DNA from: Kazachstania africana CBS 2517
Lineage: Eukaryota; Ascomycota; Saccharomycetes; Saccharomycetales; Saccharomycetaceae
Direction: 5' to 3'
Length of the DNA stretch: 64,000 nucleotides
Assembly (NCBI RefSeq): GCF_000304475.1
Contig: NC_018944.1
Location: forward strand, 372,001 to 436,000
Part shown: one piece after another, positions 40,895 through 50,315 of the stretch
How positions within the stretch are numbered: position 1 is the first letter of the stretch
How the letters are laid out: the number at the start of each line of letters is the position of its first letter
Notes under the pieces: model-generated
What the model saw: the letters and a program-made list of their open reading frames with translations, nothing else
What the model was told of the DNA's origin: nothing
Databases searched by the model: none
Program-made: the position numbers and the translations under genes

Positions 40895-43800
40895 ATGAAT
40901 GATAATACAGAGCTTTTGGTTGATCTTTTTGAGAATTTTGATGTCAAATTATTAGATGACACTGTACATACGTTTTACAATGGTTCAGGAGTGCAACAGA
41001 AGAGGGCACAACGCGCATTGACACAGTTTGAAGAAAACCCAGAATCATGGCAGTATGCTGATAGAATACTTCAATACTCATCTTCGTCATTTTCCAAATT
41101 CATAGGATTGTCAGTATTAGACAGAATGATTAATACAAAATGGAAATTGTTGCCTGTGGACCAAAGACTTGGTGTGAGAAACTTTGTTGTAGGTCTGATC
41201 TTGTCATACTGTCAAGATGACATAATTTTTAAGAATGAAAAGAACTTGATTAATAAAGCAAATTTAACTTTGGTGTGTATTTTGAAGCAAGAATGGCCAC
41301 AAAATTGGCAAGAATTCATCCCAGAGCTCATTGCTTCTTCACCTGCTTCTCTTAACATTTGCGAGAATAACCTGTCAATCTTGAAATTATTATCTGAGGA
41401 AGTATTCGAGTATTCTTCTGGCAAATTAACTCAAGCCAAGGCAAAATTCTTGAAAGATTCTATGACAAACGAATTTGAACAAATCTTTGCTTTTTGCATA
41501 CAGATGTTACAACAAGCTTCATCACCTTCTCTAATCGTGATGACTTTAGAGACTATTTTACGATATCTGGCATGGATTCCGGCTACATATATTTTCGACA
41601 CAAATCTAATAGACTCATTGGAAAATTATCTATCCATACCAGAAACAAGGAAACTAGCATTGAAATGCCTAACTGAAATATCGAGCTTAGAAATTTCACA
41701 AACTAATGATATATTAAGTAAAAAATTAGCATTATTATTTGAACTAACAATACAGAAAATTTCGGAGAGTTTTATGTCCTTATCCACAGACCTGAAAGAA
41801 ATATACTCCAGGGCATCTTCGAGGGACCAATATTTCTTAGAAGATTTTGCGATCTTTTTAACTACTTTTCTAACTCGTCACAGATCTCATTTAGAAAACC
41901 ATGAGGTGTTTAGACAAGCACTAATAATTTCTCATGAATATTTAATTCAACTGTCTAGAATAGATGAAAAGGAGTTATATAAAATAGCTTTAGAATATTG
42001 GCATGATCTTGTGTCACACTTGTTTCTGGAAATTCAACAGTACCCCGTCTGTGACGAAAATCCATCATTAGAACTCTCATTTATGAGTATGGGAACAGGT
42101 GCAGTAAATCCCCAATTTTTGAAGCGGTTTCCACTGAAGAAGCATATATATGAAAAGATATGTTCTGAATTGAGAGTTATTGTCGTTGAAAAAATGGTAA
42201 GACCTGACGAAGTGCTAGTTGTGGAAAATGAAGAAGGTGAGTTTGTAAAGGAAACATATAGGGAATCTGATACTATCCAGCTATATCAAACAGCAAGGGA
42301 AGTTCTAGTATATTTAACACACTTAAATGTGAATGATACTCAAAATCTAATCCAACAGAAGCTCAAGCTTTTCGAAAATAAAAACCAATGTGACGTTAAC
42401 CAAATAAATCCTATATGTTGGGCAATTGGTTCAATATCTGGCACAATGAGAGAGGAGACTGAACAATATTTTTTGTTATCTGTACTTGAAGAATTAATGA
42501 CTTTATCTGAAAATCAAGGAAGCAAAGAGAACAAAGATGTATTTGCTTCAAATATGATATACATTGTGGGACAGTATCCGAGATTTCTCAAGAACCGTTG
42601 GGATTTTATGACGAGCGTAATTTCGAAACTATTTGAATTCATGCGTATTGAAAATGAAGGTATCCAAGATATGGCATGTGATACCTTCATGAAAATAGCG
42701 AAAAGGTGTAAATATCAGCTTGTCACTAAGCAACAAAACGAAGAGAACCCACTAATCAAAGGAATCCTTGAACAGTTACCAACCACTACCTCGGAACTGA
42801 CACCTGATCAAGCTCAGTTACTGTACGAAGCTTGCGGCCTGATTGTGGCAGAGGAAAGAAATGAAGATAGAAGATCAAACCTTTTGCAGGATTTAATGCA
42901 ACTCCCCAACCAGGTCTGGGACCGTACCATAGAGCAAGTAAAGGCAGCTCCTACCATTATGTGCGACCCTGTCACCCTTAAAATTACTGCTAATATTATT
43001 AGAACGAATAATGCTGTATGCACCGGTATGAAAGAAGCATTTAGCAAGCAGATTAGTAGCATCTATCCAGATTTATTGAATCTTTACAAAGTTGTTTCTA
43101 CCCTCATAAATGACCAGATTGGCTTAATGGGAACAATTTCTATTAAGACGCCACAAGTTCGTGGCTTCAGAATTATCAAAAAGGAGATCTTAAAACTGTC
43201 TGGAACATATATAACAGGGGCAAGAAATCTGGAGGAACTTACTATTGGTCTTATTGATCCTTTACTAAATATTGTACTGGAGGATTACCGCACAAATATT
43301 CCTGAAGCAAAAGATGCAGAGGTACTGAATTGTTTGACTACTATAATCCTAAAAGTTGGTCATAGAATCCCGCATGACATCTTGCTGATATTACAAAGTA
43401 CATTTGAATGTACTTTAGCTATGATAAACAAAGACTTTATTGAATTTCCGGAACATCGTATTCAATTTTATAAGTTACTGAGGGCAATTAATGATAGGTC
43501 CTTTGTTTCTTTCCTTGACTTACCTCAAGATGCATTCAAATTATTTTTTGATTCAATCTGTTGGGCTTTCAATCACAATAACCGTGATATTGAGAGTAAT
43601 GGCCTACAAATCGCCACTGATCTATTAAGAAATGTTACCATGCTTCAAAGGGATTCGCCTTTTGCACTGTCATTTTACAATAGGTACTACTTGGCCTTTG
43701 TCAGTAAAATCTTTGAAGTAATGACGGACCCTGACCACAAATCTGGATTTTCCCAGCAAGCTTTGTTACTAATGAGATTGTTTGCAATGGTGGAAGAAAA

Positions 43801-44152
43801 TAAAATTCCTCTTGCGATCTATGATGAAAGAGATGCTCCAAGCGGTACTTCCAATAGGGATTACTTGGCTCAGTATCTTTCGAACCTTCTCTGTTCTGCA
43901 TTTCCAAATATAACAAGAATTCAAGTGGAAAGTTTTCTCAAAGCTTTATCTAGACAGTACAAGAACTTGGAAACTTTTAGTGAGACATTAAGAGATTTCC
44001 TGGTCCAGATAAAGGAAGCAGGAGGTGATCCCACAGACTACTTATTTGCTGAAGAAAGAGAGGAAGAAATCAAAAGGCAAAAAATGCTGAAATACCAAGT
44101 GGCTTCAAAAGTTGCTGGTTTGTTGAAGCCCTCAGATATGGAAAATGACTAA
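40895..44152 (+). CDS. CRM1: Exportin-1 (Crm1/Xpo1)
   Basis: This 1085-residue karyopherin beta exports proteins with leucine-rich nuclear export signals, and ribosomal subunits through adaptors, in complex with Ran-GTP. The importin-beta N-terminal domain (about residues 30-100) includes the AQRALTQFEENPESW block, followed by HEAT repeats. The NES groove region (about 510-600) contains INPICWAIGSISGTM, YIVGQYPRFLKNRWDF and GIQDMACDTFMKIAKRC. The C terminus has LRDFLVQIKEAGGDPTDYLFAEER and ends GLLKPSDMEND. Length matches S. cerevisiae (1084). The position equivalent to human Cys528, the leptomycin B target, is Ser538 here. Confidence 0.96.
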   Translation: MNDNTELLVDLFENFDVKLLDDTVHTFYNGSGVQQKRAQRALTQFEENPESWQYADRILQYSSSSFSKFIGLSVLDRMINTKWKLLPVDQRLGVRNFVVGLILSYCQDDIIFKNEKNLINKANLTLVCILKQEWPQNWQEFIPELIASSPASLNICENNLSILKLLSEEVFEYSSGKLTQAKAKFLKDSMTNEFEQIFAFCIQMLQQASSPSLIVMTLETILRYLAWIPATYIFDTNLIDSLENYLSIPETRKLALKCLTEISSLEISQTNDILSKKLALLFELTIQKISESFMSLSTDLKEIYSRASSRDQYFLEDFAIFLTTFLTRHRSHLENHEVFRQALIISHEYLIQLSRIDEKELYKIALEYWHDLVSHLFLEIQQYPVCDENPSLELSFMSMGTGAVNPQFLKRFPLKKHIYEKICSELRVIVVEKMVRPDEVLVVENEEGEFVKETYRESDTIQLYQTAREVLVYLTHLNVNDTQNLIQQKLKLFENKNQCDVNQINPICWAIGSISGTMREETEQYFLLSVLEELMTLSENQGSKENKDVFASNMIYIVGQYPRFLKNRWDFMTSVISKLFEFMRIENEGIQDMACDTFMKIAKRCKYQLVTKQQNEENPLIKGILEQLPTTTSELTPDQAQLLYEACGLIVAEERNEDRRSNLLQDLMQLPNQVWDRTIEQVKAAPTIMCDPVTLKITANIIRTNNAVCTGMKEAFSKQISSIYPDLLNLYKVVSTLINDQIGLMGTISIKTPQVRGFRIIKKEILKLSGTYITGARNLEELTIGLIDPLLNIVLEDYRTNIPEAKDAEVLNCLTTIILKVGHRIPHDILLILQSTFECTLAMINKDFIEFPEHRIQFYKLLRAINDRSFVSFLDLPQDAFKLFFDSICWAFNHNNRDIESNGLQIATDLLRNVTMLQRDSPFALSFYNRYYLAFVSKIFEVMTDPDHKSGFSQQALLLMRLFAMVEENKIPLAIYDERDAPSGTSNRDYLAQYLSNLLCSAFPNITRIQVESFLKALSRQYKNLETFSETLRDFLVQIKEAGGDPTDYLFAEEREEEIKRQKMLKYQVASKVAGLLKPSDMEND

Positions 44153-44286
44153 ACAATTTCATGTATATTTTCCAGAAAATTGCAACGAATATATATTTTA
44201 CTCTTTTATTAGTGAGTATTTTACAATACAAAAGATATTTACACGATTATGTGTATAAACACACAGTTAAAACTTTGATTGAGAGG

Positions 44287-44931
44287 TCATTTAATTTTCT
44301 TGTTTTTCAGTTTAATCGTTTCTTCATTAACGTAGATGCCTTTACCTTTGTAAGGTTCAGGTGGATGAAATCTTCTAATACTTGCAGCGAAAAGCATCAC
44401 CTGCTGCTTATCACAACCTTCAATTATCAAGGAGGTTGGAACTGGCAACGTTACCTTTATCCCATTTGGCACGTCCAACCCTTGAGGAATTGACGCACCG
44501 ACTTTTATTGCAACGTACTTGCCATCTTTATCTAACTGTGCTCTGTAACCTGTCCCTACAAATTTTAAAAATGCCAGATGACCTTCATTGACACCTATAA
44601 CATGATTATTAATGTGAGATCTAATTGTACCCCACATTGATTTCTGCAGTTTATTACTTGCATCATCAACTGTAATATTTAATTTCTGACCTGCCGTATT
44701 GACATCTACGTGGACAAAATCCGGCACAGGCATTTTTATCTCACCTTTTGGTCCTGTTATACTAACTGCTTGTGACATTTTCAAGTATTTTCTGCTCTTT
44801 TGAATGATCATTGGAGGAATCAAACTGTCAATCCTTACGTTGGTTTCTGGGGTCAGGAATATAGCTGCTGAGCCCACATGGGAACTCACGTAAGCAGTGG
44901 AAGTAAAGAGGCGCCTTTTAATGAGCGACAT
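44287..44931 (-). CDS. MRPL6: Mitochondrial large-subunit ribosomal protein uL6m (Mrpl6)
   Basis: This 214-residue protein of the mitochondrial 54S subunit has the uL6 fold. The basic, Ser/Thr-rich N terminus ([17 protein letters not shown]) looks like a mitochondrial presequence. The two alpha/beta domains show [18 protein letters not shown] and, at the C terminus, the L6 signature [17 protein letters not shown] (about residues 185-201). Length is the same as S. cerevisiae Mrpl6 (214). It is divergent from IMP3, as in S. cerevisiae (YHR147C/YHR148W), with about 250 bp between starts. Confidence 0.95.
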   Translation of the reverse strand: MSLIKRRLFTSTAYVSSHVGSAAIFLTPETNVRIDSLIPPMIIQKSRKYLKMSQAVSITGPKGEIKMPVPDFVHVDVNTAGQKLNITVDDASNKLQKSMWGTIRSHINNHVIGVNEGHLAFLKFVGTGYRAQLDKDGKYVAIKVGASIPQGLDVPNGIKVTLPVPTSLIIEGCDKQQVMLFAASIRRFHPPEPYKGKGIYVNEETIKLKNKKIK

Positions 44932-45185
44932 GAGACGTTCAGAATGGGAGGTCTCTAAAATGCAACACTATCGAACTGTGCTTCAACCTTTATAGTCCTT
45001 ATTCAGTAACAAGTTCTATATATGTTATGTGCTAGAATTCCGAAAAATTTATAGAGACGGGTAACGCGATGCCGAAAATTGAAAAATTAAAGCAAAAAAA
45101 ATTAAAAGTGGAAGAAATCGATGAGCTTTAGTACATTTAATGAGAGGTTCTTCTGTCAGTAGGCCAAGACAAAAACATATTCCAA

Positions 45186-45737
45186 ATGGTTAGAAAGCTT
45201 AAATATCACGAACAGAAACTTTTGAAAAAGGTTGACTTCCTTGACTGGAAGCAGGACCAGGGTCACAGAGATACTCAGGTTATGAGAACGTATCATATCC
45301 AAAATCGTGAAGATTACCACAAGTATAACAGAATGTGCGGTGATATCCGTCGTTTAGCGAACAAACTATCTCTTCTGCCTCCAACTGATCCATTCCGTCA
45401 CAAACATGAGAAGTTACTGCTGGAAAAATTATATAACATGGGCATACTCTCTACAAAATCCAAAATTTCTGATTTAGAGAACAAAGTTACCGTAAGCGCC
45501 ATATGCAGAAGAAGATTACCGGTTATTATGCACAGACTAAGGATGGCTGAGACAATACAGGACGCAGTGAAATTCATCGAACAAGGTCATATTCGTGTTG
45601 GTCCAAATTTGATAAATGACCCAGCTTATCTTGTTACTAGAAACATGGAAGATTACGTCACATGGGTTGATAACTCCAAGATCAAGAAGACTGTTCTAAA
45701 GTATAGAAACAAAATTGATGATTTCGACTACGCCTAA
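45186..45737 (+). CDS. IMP3: U3 snoRNP protein Imp3
   Basis: This 183-residue nucleolar protein of the Mpp10-Imp3-Imp4 module in the SSU processome stabilises the U3 snoRNA-pre-18S base pairing. It opens [21 protein letters not shown], a block nearly invariant in the family. An S4 RNA-binding domain (about residues 107-172) contains [24 protein letters not shown] in pieces and [20 protein letters not shown]. Length is the same as S. cerevisiae Imp3 (183). Confidence 0.97.
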   Translation: MVRKLKYHEQKLLKKVDFLDWKQDQGHRDTQVMRTYHIQNREDYHKYNRMCGDIRRLANKLSLLPPTDPFRHKHEKLLLEKLYNMGILSTKSKISDLENKVTVSAICRRRLPVIMHRLRMAETIQDAVKFIEQGHIRVGPNLINDPAYLVTRNMEDYVTWVDNSKIKKTVLKYRNKIDDFDYA

Positions 45738-45953
45738 TTCCTGTACATTTATTTCATAAGCGAAATCTATCGTCGCCTTCTTTCTAACTCAGAAAATGAT
45801 TCAACTATTAGCGCACTCCTGAAAAGTAAGGTAAATGTTATATAAAACTGCATAAGTAAGTAATATTTGAATGTTTTTTATTATAAAAATATAAAAGGTC
45901 TCTGATATGCAGTCTGCTTGACAAAAAAAATAATATTTTTACCATTTTTATTG

Positions 45954-48044
45954 TCATACGTTGTTATAGTCATGCGAAGAACCTAACTGTCTTCTTAAAT
46001 CGTCGTTAGATCCACTGTGAGGGATGATACCGACAGCATTTGGTGGTTGAACAACATCAGATGGTTCCAAAATTCCACTAACACGCGCATCAGCTTGTTT
46101 TTGTAGTTGTTTATAGTAAGAATTACCAGTAGTAGTTAAGCTATTATTTCTTGAGTTGGGTAGGTTATAATTTCTTAGAGAGCCCGCCGGTTTATACGTG
46201 TTGTTCATTTGGATATCTGCAGGATTGGTCATCACAATACTTTGTCTCATTTGGTAAGGTAAGGGCGCTTGGCCATTGCCTATCGTATTGTTGCTTGTAT
46301 AACTCATATTGTCGTTAGGAATAGGTCCATAGGAATTATTATTTGGAGTGTAGAACATTTCTGGATGATCTACAGGATTTAATGCTGTGCCGTTTAGTCT
46401 AGCCGTTTGAATTTGCATTTGTTGCTTACTTGGTTGCTTAAATGAAGTCAAGGAATGTGTAGACGATGATTGTAGTAGGTGAGCTGGGGCTGGTAGTTCA
46501 TTAATGCTTTCCAATGTTTGGGGATGACTATGTTGCGGTGGTATCTGAGGAACAGGTGGCATTTGGCCCTGCAACTGGTAAGGATATTGTTGAGGCATAT
46601 TGTTATATGCTTGCGGGGATAATTGCTGTTGTATGTTCTGGTACTGTTGCCTTTGTTCTTGTAGGGCAAGGTTTGGCGCTTCGGAATATATTGAGGATGC
46701 AATTCTGTGTGATTTTCGTGTTGCCGTATTGTCAACTGGAGCCAAATGGTTGGTAGACTCAACGCTTTCATTTTGACTCCCCTCATCCTGATATGAAGTA
46801 TCTGCAACCTGCTCTACAGTATGGCCTGTAACATCTTCAGAGTAACTTTGGAAAACTTCTTGTGACGGTTCGTTAACAAGAACTGCATTTTCATCGTTCA
46901 CGCCATTTGATGGTGTTGGAGAAAACGAAGTACTTGGATTTTCAACTTCAAAGTTTATTTCATCGGCATCTTTTTCTAATTGTGCATTTTGTTTCATTGT
47001 GCCAGATCTGTCTAAATAAACCTGATAAATGCTCTTCATACGCTTAATGTTTTCTTCCTCTGTTTCAGATAATTGAACTGCATAGTCATCATTACCATCA
47101 TCATATTTTACATCTTGAACTCTGACAGATTTATTCATAACATTCTGGGATTTTTGCTTCGTTCTAGCATCATAATTGGACTCCACTACATTTTCGTCAT
47201 TTTTTATACCTATACTTTCGATACTGAGAGGAACATTTTCTCTATTTCCTTTATTTTGTAGGGGACTTTCCTTGTAATTGTTATACTCCCCAGGACTTGA
47301 AGTAGAAGCAACGTCTGTCTCACTTTGACGACTTGGTGTGACATTACCGACCATATCAAGGCCGCTACGATTATGGATGGACATACCCACGGCAGACCCG
47401 TTCCTTGCGGCAAAAGAGCCTCTACCGATTTGATCCAATGCTAAAGAAGAACTACTTGCAACTCTCGACTGGATATGTGCCAATTGGTAACCACCAACTT
47501 TATCATTTTCAATTTCCCTGGCAAAGTTCCTTAATGAACCAGCATCAGCCGTTTCTGGCAATTTGAAAGGATTTACAGACCAAGTATGGTCATTGTAATT
47601 TTCATTGAATGGGTTTTCTTCCGGACGTCCTGTCTGATAATATGCTTGATTGAACTCTTCCTTCATGTCGTGTTGTGAGTCATTAGATCCCTCAAAATTA
47701 TGCTTCATGGCGTATCCATTACTGATAAACTCTGCATCCCCGTCAAAATCGGGATCATTATCTTCCTGTGCTTCTTTTTTACTTCTTCTATAAACCATGA
47801 ATAAGATGACACTCAGAACGATAATGATGACAGCCACAGGGACTACGACTGCGACTGCAACCGTAACGTCCATTGTGCTATCAGTAGGCTTCTCACATTC
47901 CTGTTTGGTCCCTGTACATTTACTTGATTTACCACTCGATGTCGAACTCGATGCAACTTTCCTCTTGTGCAATTCCAATGGCATATGCGTCGTTACTGAA
48001 CTATACCCGAGACTGACATAAGTGTATGAATCTAAATCAATCAT
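45954..48044 (-). CDS. SKG6: Polarity membrane protein Skg6/Tos2
   Basis: This 696-residue single-span plasma-membrane protein is of the Skg6/Tos2 pair, which anchor polarity factors at bud neck and growth sites. A short extracellular Ser/Lys-rich N terminus, with no obvious signal peptide, precedes one membrane segment VAVAVVVPVAVIIIVLSVILFM (about residues 62-83), then the basic stop-transfer YRRSKKE. The long cytosolic tail is low-complexity, with Gln/Pro-rich stretches around 470-520. The neighbour order IMP3-this gene-PEX28 is that of SKG6 (YHR149C). TOS2 is the duplicate, and I cannot exclude that one gene covers both roles here. Two MCB elements upstream fit G1/S control. Confidence 0.87.
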   Translation of the reverse strand: MIDLDSYTYVSLGYSSVTTHMPLELHKRKVASSSTSSGKSSKCTGTKQECEKPTDSTMDVTVAVAVVVPVAVIIIVLSVILFMVYRRSKKEAQEDNDPDFDGDAEFISNGYAMKHNFEGSNDSQHDMKEEFNQAYYQTGRPEENPFNENYNDHTWSVNPFKLPETADAGSLRNFAREIENDKVGGYQLAHIQSRVASSSSLALDQIGRGSFAARNGSAVGMSIHNRSGLDMVGNVTPSRQSETDVASTSSPGEYNNYKESPLQNKGNRENVPLSIESIGIKNDENVVESNYDARTKQKSQNVMNKSVRVQDVKYDDGNDDYAVQLSETEEENIKRMKSIYQVYLDRSGTMKQNAQLEKDADEINFEVENPSTSFSPTPSNGVNDENAVLVNEPSQEVFQSYSEDVTGHTVEQVADTSYQDEGSQNESVESTNHLAPVDNTATRKSHRIASSIYSEAPNLALQEQRQQYQNIQQQLSPQAYNNMPQQYPYQLQGQMPPVPQIPPQHSHPQTLESINELPAPAHLLQSSSTHSLTSFKQPSKQQMQIQTARLNGTALNPVDHPEMFYTPNNNSYGPIPNDNMSYTSNNTIGNGQAPLPYQMRQSIVMTNPADIQMNNTYKPAGSLRNYNLPNSRNNSLTTTGNSYYKQLQKQADARVSGILEPSDVVQPPNAVGIIPHSGSNDDLRRQLGSSHDYNNV

Positions 48045-48641
48045 AACTCCACACTAAACAAAAATAGTCTTTTCTAATTATAGTAAAACACTCTCTTGGC
48101 TAAGGGACTATGGATAAAACAAACCTCGAGATCAGGAGTCTTAAACAACTTTAATGAAACCAATAAACAGACCTCTGAGCAACAGACATCAACATTGAAA
48201 TAGCAAGCTCATGACAGTTCGAGCCTTCCAGCAACCTGCTCGATCCAACTTTCACAGATTGCAAAATTTTCGTGGGAGAAAGATCTCGAGACTTTCTCGA
48301 AAAAACGAACGCGTCAAAAATTATGCAATTACTTACGCGTCACTCTTTCCCCATACTGTGCCATCTCCACAGCCAGTTTATTGTTGGTTGTCTGCAGAAT
48401 GAGCGTGATCATGGTTCCATTCAGTGCTCAAAGACTGTTGATTCAGATCTTGATTGCAGTGTGGGACAGGGATGCCTTCGGCCGCAGGGTAACGACTCTG
48501 GAGTCTTTTCTTTTGGATGACAAGAAATTTTAAGGCTTGTCAAGGTTGAAGGATGTCACTAATATTGTGTGAGTGATTGAAGAAATTGGTCGGTAGTATG
48601 GAGCAGATTAATGTTTCTGTATTTGCAAGAGTATTGGAGAA
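48045..48641. other. SKG6-PEX28 divergent intergenic region
   Basis: This 597-bp region carries the MCB pair listed separately and CTCGAAAAAA near 48295 that is SCB-like. Two ORFs of 60-80 codons on the plus strand have no recognisable similarity. Confidence 0.55.
48309..48340. promoter_or_regulatory. Paired MCB elements (ACGCGT) upstream of SKG6
   Basis: ACGCGT occurs at 48309-48314 and 48335-48340, both followed by C, about 265-295 bp upstream of the SKG6/TOS2 start. MCB sites bind MBF, and can bind SBF, for late-G1 transcription. The S. cerevisiae paralogue TOS2 is named as a target of SBF, so the sites fit the gene. Confidence 0.7.
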
Positions 48642-50129
48642 ATGTCTGAAAGGATGAGCACTGTCAGGTCTAAGAAGGCTTCGTTCATAAGAAGTTATCT
48701 TGTTAAGAAATATGACAGATTATTGGACTCAATTTTAGTGGCAGAAGAAGCAATCTCATCGTCAAGTAGCAGTGAATCTAACGGTGATTCCGGTATTACT
48801 CAGAAGGAGCTGATTCAAAAGATTGCTGGTTCGCTAGTGAATGCCTCTATAGAGAAGTTTAGACTAGAAAAAGACGATATTGACACACTGTCTACTGATT
48901 ACGATATGGATAGCGATTCTTCACTCAAGGAACCTGCCTCCGAGGTCATCAGAGACATTAACAATGAGGTTAAGGAACATTTTGTAGATTTGTTTGTGGA
49001 CAAACTGATAAGTAGAATCATATCTGAGAAATTGCCTGAAAGAGAGCATATATCCCTGGATCAACATGAGAAGGCCTTAACAGCTACTTTATTGGCAAAT
49101 AACATGAAAACGATGACATCCAAGCTGGGTCACATGATGAAATTTCAGGATTCCGTTATAAGACTGATTACATGGAGAAATCCGACTGGAACATTGCTAT
49201 CCTTGTCATTATTCACTTTTATTTGCTATTATCCATTGCTCCTCATGATACTACCTCTGATACTCATAACCTTTGGAATCATGGTCCCCAAATATCTTGA
49301 GAAGTATCCAATTCGTGAGGTTTACTCAATTACCAGGAAGTCCTATGGAAGTCCTTTACTTCTCAGACTACTTTCAGTCACTTCTCCAGATGAAAAAGAT
49401 GCATCTCTACAAAGAGACAAGTCCGCTGAGTTTCGTGATATAGGAAGTAGTGCCTTGGTGGTGGTTAATTTACGTGACTTTCAAAACATGACTTCGAGCC
49501 TTATAGAGCTATCTGAAGTAAATGCAAAACTGGTAAATGAAACTCTAGGTTTTGAAGATGAGCGTCATACTACAGTTATTTTTTTGCTATGTATTGCATC
49601 GGCTCTTTTGTTAAATTTGACTTCTCCTTTTGTAAATTGGTCTTTAACGTTAAGTCTCTCCACATGGCTGTTTTTCATAATGCACCATCCCCAAATTGGT
49701 CCAAGGCTCGATAAATTTATTATCAAAATAAGAAGACTAACAAGTAATAAATTTATCGGAGAAGTCATCAAAAAATTTGATATTATTTTGGATGAAAAAC
49801 CCCAAATAAATTCAGTCGAAGTATTTGAGATATATAGACAAGGAATAGTTCCAGGTGTATGGAAATTTTTTCTTTATTCAAGTAACTGTTTTGACCCAAG
49901 TGATGAATTCAGAAGGGCAAAACATGCCCCACCTGGGGTTAAGGACCTAGAAGATGTGAAACCGCCTGAATCTTGGTTATTCGACCCGAATAGTGAATGG
50001 GAAATTGATTATAACGTAGAAAAATGGTCTTATGAAAATGGGCTAGATCCAGTTCTAACTATAGAGGACGAATACCTCTGTGATACTATGTTTAAAAGGA
50101 GGAGATTAACAAGAAGGGTTCTTAAATAA
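48642..50129 (+). CDS. PEX28: Peroxisomal membrane protein Pex28
   Basis: This 495-residue peroxisomal integral membrane peroxin works with Pex29-32 and controls peroxisome number, size and ER contact. The N-terminal part includes a Ser-rich stretch (about residues 37-45). A Pex24/dysferlin-type domain begins near 170 with FQDSVIRLITWRNPTGTLLSL, containing a hydrophobic double segment (about 185-215) and another (about 310-345). The dysferlin-like half ends with FRRAKHAPPGVKDLEDVKPP and WEIDYNVEKWSYENG, characteristic of the family. Shorter than S. cerevisiae Pex28 (579). Position equals YHR150W. A second in-frame ATG at codon 5 could also serve as start. Confidence 0.92.
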   Translation: MSERMSTVRSKKASFIRSYLVKKYDRLLDSILVAEEAISSSSSSESNGDSGITQKELIQKIAGSLVNASIEKFRLEKDDIDTLSTDYDMDSDSSLKEPASEVIRDINNEVKEHFVDLFVDKLISRIISEKLPEREHISLDQHEKALTATLLANNMKTMTSKLGHMMKFQDSVIRLITWRNPTGTLLSLSLFTFICYYPLLLMILPLILITFGIMVPKYLEKYPIREVYSITRKSYGSPLLLRLLSVTSPDEKDASLQRDKSAEFRDIGSSALVVVNLRDFQNMTSSLIELSEVNAKLVNETLGFEDERHTTVIFLLCIASALLLNLTSPFVNWSLTLSLSTWLFFIMHHPQIGPRLDKFIIKIRRLTSNKFIGEVIKKFDIILDEKPQINSVEVFEIYRQGIVPGVWKFFLYSSNCFDPSDEFRRAKHAPPGVKDLEDVKPPESWLFDPNSEWEIDYNVEKWSYENGLDPVLTIEDEYLCDTMFKRRRLTRRVLK

Positions 50130-50315
50130 ATTTTACATGTTCTCAACAGCAAGGAACATAAAAAAAAGAGATTAGAGGAAATATGTATTTTATTCTATAA
50201 AATGCGTTTAAAATGAATAAATTATATGCGTTACTATTATAGATTTTATATTTTTAATTATGTAAATAAAAATAAAAACCTTTTGTGCTATATGCTGGTT
50301 ATTAATGTTACAATA

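Noticed and set aside
50244..50254. TTTTATATTTT, an exact match to the ARS consensus, between PEX28 and MTC6
   Set aside because: An 11-bp AT-only motif is expected by chance many times in 64 kb, and origin motifs differ among yeasts; not reported as an origin without replication data.
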